NCBI GenBank assembly: GCA_036383515.1
Contig: DASVOE010000072.1
Span: 1-64,000 of the forward strand
DNA: 64,000 nucleotides
Source of the DNA: CADEDV01 sp036383515
GTDB lineage: Bacteria; Bacteroidota; Bacteroidia; Chitinophagales; Chitinophagaceae
Direction of reading: 5' to 3'
In this document: piece after piece, positions 54,543-61,835 of the stretch
How positions within the stretch are numbered: the stretch's first letter is position 1
How the letters are laid out: the number at the start of each line of letters is the position of its first letter
Position numbers and translations under genes: made by a program
Notes under the pieces: model-generated
Database searches by the model: none
What the model was told of the DNA's origin: nothing
What the model saw: the letters and a program-made list of their open reading frames with translations, nothing else

Positions 54543-55565
54543 TTATATAGTCCATGTCTTCAGTCCATGTTCCGTGAATAAATAGCTTCTATGCCGGCCG
54601 CCGAATTTTTCTAAACTACGAATCACTTTATATTTATTATTCCCCGGACAATAGAAAATCATAAAACCGCCACCGCCTGCGCCTGATATTTTACCGCCGG
54701 TAGCGCCGGCTTTTTTGGCCGTTTCATAAATTTCTTCCATCAGTGGGTTGCTGATACCTTCGGCCATTTGCCTTTTTTGTTGAAAACCGAAATCCAAAAT
54801 CTCGCCAATCTCATTCAACCTTCCTTTTAATAATGCTTCCTTCATTCGTTGTGCCTGTTGTTTCAATTGGTGCATAGCTTCAATGGGAGCACCCTTTTTA
54901 TCTGTTACATTCTTGCTTTGCTTTTTGATGATGGTTGCTGATTCACGACTGGTAGCGGTATAATAAAGCAATAAATTATTTTCCAACTCAAACAAATGCT
55001 GTTGTTTTACCCGTAAGGGATTTACGATCACTTTATCATCGTCATAAAATTCCATGAAGTTTACCCCGCCAAAAGTAGCTGCATACTGATCCTGCCGGCC
55101 ACCCGCCAGTGCGAGATCGTTTCTTTCAATGTCATAAGCATAGTGTGCCATATCGTATTCGCCTAATGGCAAGCGCAGCATTTCTGTAAAGGCACCAATG
55201 ATAGCAACAACTAATGTTGAAGAAGTGCCCAGCCCGGATCCTGCGGGTGCATCCACAAAAGTGGAGAGACGAAAACCATTTTCTTTGATGCCATAATCTT
55301 TTTGAATACGGTTATATACTCCTTTCAGCAGATCGAGTTTGCCATTAATGGGTAATGCCGTAGTCCAGTCAAATTGTTGTTCTTCATGCTGGTCAATCGC
55401 TTCAAGGATTATTTTATTTTCAGATAAAGGTTCTATCGTTGCGTTGGCATAAAGAGAAATAGTAGCATTCAGAATAGCGCCGCCATAGAGGTCACTGTAT
55501 GGACTCACATCTGTGCCGCCACCGGCCAATCCTATTCGTAAGGGAGCTTTACTTCTATAAATCAT
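54543..55565 (-). CDS. hddA: D-glycero-D-manno-heptose 7-phosphate kinase (HddA)
   Basis: A 340-residue GHMP kinase that phosphorylates heptose 7-phosphate at C1. The N-terminal RSKAPLRIGLAGGGTD, the ATP loop APAGSGLGTSSTLVVA and the C-terminal GGKISGAGGGGFMIFY are diagnostic. The long open frame to 55637 adds 24 residues with no family match, so I begin at the ATG at 55565. With GmhA and the HddC-GmhB fusion it makes GDP-heptose. Confidence 0.93.
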   Translation of the reverse strand: MIYRSKAPLRIGLAGGGTDVSPYSDLYGGAILNATISLYANATIEPLSENKIILEAIDQHEEQQFDWTTALPINGKLDLLKGVYNRIQKDYGIKENGFRLSTFVDAPAGSGLGTSSTLVVAIIGAFTEMLRLPLGEYDMAHYAYDIERNDLALAGGRQDQYAATFGGVNFMEFYDDDKVIVNPLRVKQQHLFELENNLLLYYTATSRESATIIKKQSKNVTDKKGAPIEAMHQLKQQAQRMKEALLKGRLNEIGEILDFGFQQKRQMAEGISNPLMEEIYETAKKAGATGGKISGAGGGGFMIFYCPGNNKYKVIRSLEKFGGRHRSYLFTEHGLKTWTI

Positions 55566-55633
55566 GAACCGATGATTTCGCTGGTTTTTTTGATATGAAT
55601 TTATTAGCCCGGCTGTCCCTACCGGCAGGCTCT

Positions 55634-56788
55634 TCATCGTTCAGGAATTGCTTCAGCAAGAAGCCGAATAGCGTTGACGAGATTAGCCCAGCTATAGTTT
55701 TGTTTTTCGTTGCGAAGATGCGGAATAAAATAATCTTCACCTAATTGGTAGAAATTGAGAATGCCTTCGGCAATAGCTGGAGGTTGTGGTTCTACTACAA
55801 GCCCGGCTTTTTTATCTGGCACCAGGGCAGGAAGCCCTCCTACATTCGTAACCACCATTGGTTTTTCAAAATGATAGGCTAGCGGTGTTACCCCGCTTTG
55901 CGTGGCATTCCGGTAAGGCTGTATCACAGCATCAGCAGCACAGAGATAATATTTTACTTCACTGTCGGGAATAAAATCTGTTTTTAATAGCAGCTGATTT
56001 TTAATACCCAGTTTTTCGATCTGTTCATGATATTGTTTCGCATCTTCATAAAACTCTCCGGCCACCATAAGTTTAATTCCTGCCTTTCTAATTCTTTCAT
56101 CGGTCATCGCTTCCAATAAAAGGTCAAGTCCTTTATACTTCCGGATAAAACCAAAGAATAAAATGATCTTGTCATCGGGTGACAGGCCAAGATGTTGTCT
56201 GGCCTCTTTTTTGGAAAGCAGGGGACCGAAATTATCATATAAAGGATGCGAAATCAATTGAGCCAGTTTTGTTTTTTCAAACAATCGCAGATCATTCATC
56301 ACTTTTTCACTCATCGTAATAAAGGCATCACAGCTTTTTAAAAAGTAGCGGGTAAATGCTTTATCACCCGGTCTTTTTTCATGTGGTATCACATTATCAG
56401 CAATACAGATGACCCTGGTATGTTTATTTTTTTTTACTCTTCGTAAGATGGTCCCGAGTGCCGGCCCCATTAATGGTAGCCAAAAACGTACGACAATAAT
56501 ATCCGGTTTTTCTTTTTTTAATCTATTTCCAACTGTTATCCAGTTGAATGGATTGATGGAGTTGATAACGGTATGAATAACGAGGTTCTCCGGCGCCGGT
56601 TCACTGGTATATTGAGTAGTGCCGGGGAAAATAAAACCGGGATACTGCAAGGAAAACGAATAGATGGAACATTGATTACCCTGGTCATTGAATTCTTTAG
56701 CCAGTCGTTGATTAAAAGTCGCTAAACCACCACGCAACGGATGAGCAGGACCTATAATTATAATTTTTTTATGGAACGCAGATGACAC
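55634..56788 (-). CDS. Family 4 glycosyltransferase
   Basis: A 384-residue GT-B enzyme. GPAHPLRGGLATFNQRLAKEF opens the N-terminal domain. The C-terminal domain has FFGFIRKYKGLDLLLEAM, AADAVIQPYRNATQSGVTPLAYHF and GGLPALVP. It begins with a GTG at 56788, inside a dispersed intergenic repeat, so the first eight residues are repeat-encoded. It ends 69 bases before hddA's start. Confidence 0.88.
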   Translation of the reverse strand: MSSAFHKKIIIIGPAHPLRGGLATFNQRLAKEFNDQGNQCSIYSFSLQYPGFIFPGTTQYTSEPAPENLVIHTVINSINPFNWITVGNRLKKEKPDIIVVRFWLPLMGPALGTILRRVKKNKHTRVICIADNVIPHEKRPGDKAFTRYFLKSCDAFITMSEKVMNDLRLFEKTKLAQLISHPLYDNFGPLLSKKEARQHLGLSPDDKIILFFGFIRKYKGLDLLLEAMTDERIRKAGIKLMVAGEFYEDAKQYHEQIEKLGIKNQLLLKTDFIPDSEVKYYLCAADAVIQPYRNATQSGVTPLAYHFEKPMVVTNVGGLPALVPDKKAGLVVEPQPPAIAEGILNFYQLGEDYFIPHLRNEKQNYSWANLVNAIRLLAEAIPER

Positions 56789-56815
56789 GGGTAGAACTGA
56801 TTTTATCGGATTTGC
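56772..56815. repeat. Dispersed intergenic repeat at the 5' end of the glycosyltransferase gene
   Basis: GGAACGCAGATGACACGG followed by GAACTGATTTTATCGG is a reverse-complement relative of the repeat at 40158. It covers the GTG start of the glycosyltransferase gene. The region 56816-56938 holds no gene. Confidence 0.5.
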
Positions 56816-56938
56816 TTACGGTCATTGATGAATATCTTTCTTTTGAAGAATTTATGCTCTTCTGCTGTTTATCTGTTAAGTCCTGGTGCAGTAACATAAT
56901 TAATCAGTTCTCATCGGTTGAATTCGTGTTACCTGAGT

Positions 56939-57880
56939 TCAAAATCCTGATTTATCTTCTATCAGATAGGAATTGCGTCCTGAAGAATTCCTGCTGATCA
57001 GCTCACCTAAAAAACCAGCAAGAAATAATTGCACACCAATAATGATAGATGTCATTGCTAAATAAAAACCAGGGCGATTGGTGATAGGATAATCAGCATC
57101 AATGAATTTGGAGATAACAAGATAAACTGCAAAGCCAAAACCGATGAGGAAAAAGAGGCTTCCCCATAACCCAAAGAAATGCATCGGTTTTTTTGAAAAC
57201 TTTCCAACAAAGCTGATGGAAAGAAGATCGAGGAAGCCATTCACAAACCTGCGCATACCAAATTTTGACTTCCCATATTTTCTCGGCCTGTGTTCTACCA
57301 CTTTCTCGCCTACTTTTCTAAAACCTGCCCATTTTGCCAATACAGGTATATACCGGTGCATTTCACCATATACTTCTATACCCTTTACCACTTTATTCTT
57401 ATAGGCTTTCAAACCACAATTGAAATCATGTAGTTTAATACCTGATGTTCTCCTCGTTACGGCGTTAAAAAACTTAGAAGGTATGTTTTTCATCAGGGTA
57501 TTATCGTAGCGTTTCTTTTTCCATCCGCTTACGATATCATAACCGTCTTGCAAGATCATTCTCCTTAATTCAGGGATTTCATCCGGGCTATCCTGCATGT
57601 CAGCATCCATGGTGATCACCACATCGCCTTTTGCTGCACGAAAGCCTTCATTCAACCCAGCCGATTTGCCATAATTACGTTGAAACCTGATACCTTTTAT
57701 AGTTGGATTCTTAGTACCGAGTTGTTGTATCACTTCCCATGAATTATCAGTGCTGCCATCGTCCACAAATATCACTTCATAGGAAAAATTATTATCCTGC
57801 ATTACCCGTTCGATCCAGGCGGTTAGCTCCGGCAGCGACTCTGCTTCATCAAGCAATGGTATGACTAAGGAAATATCCAT
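56939..57880 (-). CDS. Family 2 glycosyltransferase, dolichol/undecaprenyl-phosphate sugar type
   Basis: A 313-residue GT-A enzyme. SLVIPLLDEAESLPELTAWI starts the fold, VDDGSTDNSW and MDADMQDSPDE bind the nucleotide sugar and metal. Two C-terminal transmembrane segments (about 233-257 and 269-291) anchor it, as in the GtrB/DPM1 branch that transfers a sugar to a polyprenyl phosphate. It abuts the DUF4199 gene, with the start at 57880 next to the latter's stop at 57881. Confidence 0.91.
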   Translation of the reverse strand: MDISLVIPLLDEAESLPELTAWIERVMQDNNFSYEVIFVDDGSTDNSWEVIQQLGTKNPTIKGIRFQRNYGKSAGLNEGFRAAKGDVVITMDADMQDSPDEIPELRRMILQDGYDIVSGWKKKRYDNTLMKNIPSKFFNAVTRRTSGIKLHDFNCGLKAYKNKVVKGIEVYGEMHRYIPVLAKWAGFRKVGEKVVEHRPRKYGKSKFGMRRFVNGFLDLLSISFVGKFSKKPMHFFGLWGSLFFLIGFGFAVYLVISKFIDADYPITNRPGFYLAMTSIIIGVQLFLAGFLGELISRNSSGRNSYLIEDKSGF

Positions 57881-58372
57881 TTATTGTTTTCTTGCGATTA
57901 ATAATGCGGAACAACCAGCGGTAACGATAGCCCCAATGATCAAATATCCGAAAATAGATGCTGAAATTAATTGGACAGTGTATTGTTTTTCAGCTTTGGT
58001 AACCATCTCGTTTATTTCTGCCGGGGTTTTATTTTTCTCTTTCAATAATTCCTGTTTGTAATGCTGAGCAGCCTCTTTCGCAAACTCTGGGTGTGCTGCA
58101 CTGAAAAAACCTGTAAATGCTACCATCACCAGGGTAACAACAATGAAACAGCGAAAACCCTGGCCAAACAATTCACCAAATTTCGGATTTGCGGTGACTG
58201 ATTTGCGATAACTGATCAATGTCCAGACAATGCCAGCAGCATAAATGATATAGACCAGGTATTGTAATCCCGAATCAAACGGCTGCTTCGTATAATAAAG
58301 AATTAGCGCAACCGCTAACATTAATAATCCAGTGATCAATCCTTTTAGAGCCGGTGTTATTTTTTGCAACAT
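57881..58372 (-). CDS. DUF4199 family membrane protein
   Basis: A 163-residue protein with four predicted transmembrane helices and the DUF4199 pattern (FGQGFRCFIVVTLV, then a charged KNKTPAEINEMV loop). In Bacteroidota it usually sits beside a polyprenyl-phosphate glycosyltransferase, as here. Its role is not established; a helper for that enzyme is inference. Confidence 0.85.
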   Translation of the reverse strand: MLQKITPALKGLITGLLMLAVALILYYTKQPFDSGLQYLVYIIYAAGIVWTLISYRKSVTANPKFGELFGQGFRCFIVVTLVMVAFTGFFSAAHPEFAKEAAQHYKQELLKEKNKTPAEINEMVTKAEKQYTVQLISASIFGYLIIGAIVTAGCSALLIARKQ

Positions 58373-58382
58373 GTTATATTAA

Positions 58383-59645
58383 TTAAACCAAAACTATTTT
58401 ATCTCTGTTAATGATAGCCATTACTTTCCCCTTTAGTTCTTTGCCGATAAAAGGAGAGTTTTTTGATTTCGATCGGATATCCTGTAAAGAAACGGTCCAT
58501 TTTTTCGCCGGATCAAACAAGGTAAGCGATGCCTCATTTCCTTCTTTAATACTGATAGGCTGCAATCCAAATAATTTTCTCGGGTTGATGGATAGAAGCT
58601 CAATCCATTTTTCCAAACTTACAGTGGGTAAAGCAGTTTGTAAAACAGCATACGCTGTTTCCAGCCCGATCATCCCGTTCTTCGCATATTCGAACTCCAG
58701 TACTTTGCTATCGTATTCGTGGGGCAGGTGATGTGTGGCGATACAATCTATAGTTCCGTCATTTACTGCATTTCGCAATGCTTCCCTGTCTTCTTTAGTG
58801 CGAAGGGGAGGATTTACTTTCAGGTTAGTATCATAATCCTGCATATCCTCATCGGAGAATAGCAAATGATAGGGTGTGACGGAACAACTAATAGCTGCTC
58901 CACTGTCCTTGCCTCTCTTAATATATTCCAGCGATTTCTTTGAACTTACGGCGGTAAAATGAAGTTTAGAGTCTGCATACCGGGTCAGTTTAATATCTCT
59001 TGCCACGATCAGTTCTTCTGCCATAGCTGGTTTACCCGGTAATCCTAACTGTGTTGATATAATGCCTTCATTCATTAACCCATGCGGGTTGATACTTTTA
59101 TCATCAGGTATTTGTATCAGCGTGCCGCTAAATGATTTTATGTATTGCAACGCTTTCACCAACAACCCGGCAGATTGCACACTATTGATACCGTCACTAA
59201 AGGCGATAGCTCCGCTGGCTTTCATATCATACATCTCCGCCAATTCTTTTCCTTCTGCATTCCGGGTGATAGCACCGATGGGGTGAATGTTTACAGCCAG
59301 TGACTTGCTTTTTTGAACAATATATTCTACGCCTGACTTATTGTGAATGACAGGATGGGTATTGGGTATCACCAGCACATCAGTAAATCCACCGGCGGCA
59401 GCGGCATCCGCACCTGTTTCCAGCGTTTCTTTGAATTCATAACCCGGGTCAGCGAAATCGGCAAATACATCCACCCATCCCGGTGATACATGAATGCCTT
59501 CAATAATTATTTCCTTATCAGCCCGGGCCGAAAGCTTACTTCCAACCTGGGTAATCATTCCATTTTCAATAAAAATATCAGCTGTTTGTCCGTTGAAAGG
59601 AGAGGAGGGGTCAGTGATCCTGGCTTGCTTAATGAGTATTTTCAT
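58383..59645 (-). CDS. Dihydroorotase homologue lacking active-site residues
   Basis: A 420-residue amidohydrolase-fold protein of the dihydroorotase family. Active members have a DxHxH metal site; here the equivalent GWVDVFADFADPG has Phe61 and Asp63 in place of the His pair. The late DHAPH motif is THHLPH, and TPHHL is TPYHL. KVNPPLRTKEDREAL remains. It is probably non-catalytic, perhaps a structural or regulatory partner for pyrimidine enzymes (inference). Many Bacteroidota carry this variant. Confidence 0.85.
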   Translation of the reverse strand: MKILIKQARITDPSSPFNGQTADIFIENGMITQVGSKLSARADKEIIIEGIHVSPGWVDVFADFADPGYEFKETLETGADAAAAGGFTDVLVIPNTHPVIHNKSGVEYIVQKSKSLAVNIHPIGAITRNAEGKELAEMYDMKASGAIAFSDGINSVQSAGLLVKALQYIKSFSGTLIQIPDDKSINPHGLMNEGIISTQLGLPGKPAMAEELIVARDIKLTRYADSKLHFTAVSSKKSLEYIKRGKDSGAAISCSVTPYHLLFSDEDMQDYDTNLKVNPPLRTKEDREALRNAVNDGTIDCIATHHLPHEYDSKVLEFEYAKNGMIGLETAYAVLQTALPTVSLEKWIELLSINPRKLFGLQPISIKEGNEASLTLFDPAKKWTVSLQDIRSKSKNSPFIGKELKGKVMAIINRDKIVLV

Positions 59646-60160
59646 TAAGGGGCGAAGATAAAGGTTGTTTTTGGTACCAAAAAATAGCTGTTATGCAGGA
59701 AAAGCGCTGATTTTACAGAGTCTTATTATAGCCGGGATGATCCTATACGAATCGGGGCGACCTTATTAGCCGTGGAGGACAGGACATATGACGTTGAAGG
59801 GATAAGGCACATCAGCGAATTTATCAGAAAGAAACATTCATGATGAAGCAGTGCCCGCTTGCCTTTTATAAAGTAATAACCTGAAAAGAGATTAGGTTAT
59901 GAAACTCGTGGTTTACTGTTTAGAGCTAAGAAATCAGTATTAGTACTTATAAGAAATCAGTATTAGTGCTGTTTCTTTGAAAAGATAAAAAACTGAACTT
60001 TGAAGCCTATTCGTTAAATCTCTAAAGTTGCCCCTTGTCTGTTTTACACTCCGTTTTACTCTTTTGACGAAAGAAATCTACCCAAAGGGAATATAAGCCA
60101 GGCAGTTCATAATTTTTTGTTTCCATTTTATTGGAAAAGAATGCCAACAATCATCTTCTG
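59646..60160. other. Intergenic region between the dihydroorotase-like and LytTR genes
   Basis: About 515 bases with no supportable gene. It holds the 18-bp direct repeat at 59927. Promoters for the LytTR gene are expected near its end. Confidence 0.5.
59927..59967. repeat. 18-bp direct repeat upstream of the LytTR gene
   Basis: TAAGAAATCAGTATTAGT occurs at 59927-59944 and 59950-59967, 23 bases apart start to start (about two helical turns). It lies about 195-235 bases before the LytTR ATG. Spaced direct repeats are typical of LytTR-domain operators. Confidence 0.75.
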
Positions 60161-60601
60161 ATGGAACGGAATCCCTCTTTTATAGAAAAAACATTGGAAC
60201 CAGTTTCTCAGCCCGGGGAGAAAAATATAGCCTTTTCCAATACTTCTTCCAAAGTTGCAAAAACTGGCACAGAACTAATTCGATTCGAAGAAAAAAGAAA
60301 GAGTTACACCTGGGTACAACCCGAAGAAATATTGTTTGTTAAAAGTGCCGATCATTATGTAAAATCATTAATACAACAGGGGACACAAAAAAAATGGATG
60401 ATCCGCCATTGTACTATTAAAGACTTGCTTACTATATTAACCCACGACCATTTTGTACGCCTTAACAAGTTCTACATGATCAACCGCAATCATTTTTCAT
60501 ACATAGATGAAAATGAAAAAGTGCTTTACCTGGATGATGGTTTTTCTATTCCCATTTCACATCGCATATCTCCCTTTATAATCGATATACTGAAAGATTA
60601 A
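60161..60601 (+). CDS. Solo LytTR-domain DNA-binding protein
   Basis: A 146-residue protein from the ATG at 60161 (an in-frame TTG at 60131 would add ten residues). There is no receiver domain. A LytTR domain covers about residues 50-145: KSYTWVQPEEILFVKSADHYV, FVRLNKFYMINRNHF, and IPISHRISPFII. It lies immediately upstream of the candidate RiPP genes and may regulate them. An 18-bp direct repeat lies upstream of it. Confidence 0.88.
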   Translation: MERNPSFIEKTLEPVSQPGEKNIAFSNTSSKVAKTGTELIRFEEKRKSYTWVQPEEILFVKSADHYVKSLIQQGTQKKWMIRHCTIKDLLTILTHDHFVRLNKFYMINRNHFSYIDENEKVLYLDDGFSIPISHRISPFIIDILKD

Positions 60602-60831
60602 CTATACGTGAAATACGTTTCCCGAAATAGTAGTTGATATCGGTTTCTTGTAATTCTACTTTTGTTTTAAAATGCCATTGCTGGCAAAAAAGATAAACTT
60701 GTTTTCTGCAAGGAAAGTACTTATTGCGATCTGAAATCATGGAGTATTCAGGTCATATCGTTGATAGTTTTATTAAAATCGAATATCCCCGATTAATAAA
60801 TGGAGTAAACCGAAAAGCCGATAAAGGGTAG

Positions 60832-60869
60832 GTATAAAAATATTTTTTAACCATTAAAACTTAATCATT
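60832..60869 (+). promoter_or_regulatory. 5' leader shared with the second precursor gene (copy 1)
   Basis: GTATAAAAATATTTTTTAAC then CATTAAAACTTAATCATT, ending at the ATG at 60870. A closely similar leader of identical length precedes the ATG at 61614. It suggests joint regulation or a recent duplication. Confidence 0.6.
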
Positions 60870-61214
60870 ATGGCAGAAGAAAAAAACCAAAGTTCAGCTG
60901 GCAACGAGTTAACCAGGGCCACCGCTGAGGCGAATGGGATTTTTAGCAAAATGGGCCAGGCGATAGACAAGCAGGTAAAAGATGGAGCTGCAGAACTGGA
61001 TGTGCTTAAAATAGCGGAAGCTGCCGGTATAAAGCTTGATGAAGCAATATTAAAAGATCTTAAAGTCAACCGCATTATCTTATGTCACCCCTTTATACCC
61101 TGGTATATTTGGTATCCATGGCGGCCAATCTGGTGCTGGTGGTGGAGCAGGTATTATCCATGGTATAGATGCTGTCCATGGTGGTGGTATCGTTGTCACT
61201 GGTATCCGCTTTGA
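60870..61214 (+). CDS. Candidate RiPP precursor, Nif11-like leader and Trp/Tyr/Cys/Pro-rich core
   Basis: A 114-residue protein. Residues 1-70 are a helical leader with DVLKIAEAAGIKLDEAILKDL, reminiscent of Nif11-type leader peptides. The rest is extraordinary: from about residue 71 to the end it is dense in Trp, Tyr, Pro and Cys (WYIWYPWRPIWCWWW and RCCPWWWYRCHWYP). No frameshift is needed for this reading, and the start has a good leader. A Gly-rich reading in another frame of the same DNA is the main alternative, see findings. Confidence 0.6.
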   Translation: MAEEKNQSSAGNELTRATAEANGIFSKMGQAIDKQVKDGAAELDVLKIAEAAGIKLDEAILKDLKVNRIILCHPFIPWYIWYPWRPIWCWWWSRYYPWYRCCPWWWYRCHWYPL

Positions 61215-61321
61215 TATTAAAATCGTTCCAATTCAGTGTCGGGTCTTCCCGGAGGGCCTGACACTTCTCCTTAACTCTATAAAGACACTGCGTTGAATAA
61301 AATAGAATATAAACAATCACG

Positions 61322-61555
61322 ATGTGGTGTTTGGTAGGCCGCACACTTCTATCGGGTATGCAGGATGAGATAAAAGTTCTATTTAAAGAAAACGCGTAAA
61401 AATTTATTATTGCTTACCAAGGTGATCGAAAGAGGTTTGTATCTAAAGATACAGATGATAAATCGATGAATGTGCTGGATACTATTTCAGATGAGACCCG
61501 GTTGCATGATAAATACTCCTTTCATGGTATTGTTATGAGTATTCAAACATCATAA
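61322..61555 (+). pseudogene. Open frame interrupted by an in-frame stop
   Basis: The frame reads MWCLVGRTLLSGMQDEIKVL and FKENA, then an in-frame TAA (61397-61399), then continues KFIIAYQGDRKRFVSKDTDD to a TAA at 61553. It lies between the two precursor-like genes. It may be a decayed gene or chance, and I do not recognise it. Confidence 0.3.
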
Positions 61556-61575
61556 CTTCTCGGTGATTTTATTAC

Positions 61576-61613
61576 GTATAAAAAATATTCTTTAATCATT
61601 AAAAACTATTGTT
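61576..61613 (+). promoter_or_regulatory. 5' leader shared with the first precursor gene (copy 2)
   Basis: GTATAAAAAATATTCTTTAA then TCATTAAAAACTATTGTT, ending at the ATG at 61614; same length and near-identical word order as the leader at 60832. Confidence 0.6.
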
Positions 61614-61835
61614 ATGGCAAAGTCAGGCAAAACTTCATTTGTCGTTTCCAATGATAAGAATCCTTCAGTCAAATTAAAACCCGGTCAAAAATTCAAGGTG
61701 ACAGCCGTTAAGCTCGTTGATTCACGATTGAATGCGATCAAGAAGATCGGGTCGAGACTTTGTGGCGGCACATCTACATGCCTTGCATTAGTTGATATAG
61801 GTGATGATGTGATTAATCCTAACCCGATGAAATGA
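61614..61835 (+). CDS. Candidate RiPP precursor coupled to the radical SAM gene
   Basis: A 73-residue protein. The first 45 residues are basic and leader-like (KSGKTSFVVSNDKNPSVKLK), and the C-terminus has SRLCGGTSTCLALVDIGDDV (Cys50 and Cys56) followed by INPNPMK. Its stop overlaps the radical SAM start by ATGA, so it is very likely the substrate or partner of that enzyme. No family is recognised with certainty. Confidence 0.65.
   Translation: MAKSGKTSFVVSNDKNPSVKLKPGQKFKVTAVKLVDSRLNAIKKIGSRLCGGTSTCLALVDIGDDVINPNPMK

Noticed and set aside
55566..55637. N-terminal extension of the HddA frame
   Set aside because: Residues before MIYRSKAPLRIGL show no family match and overlap the next gene by four bases; the start at 55565 matches the family length.
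61093..61344. Minus-strand open frame of 83 codons over the precursor tail
   Set aside because: Opposite strand of the TGG/GGT-rich segment; no leader, no start signal and no homology pattern.
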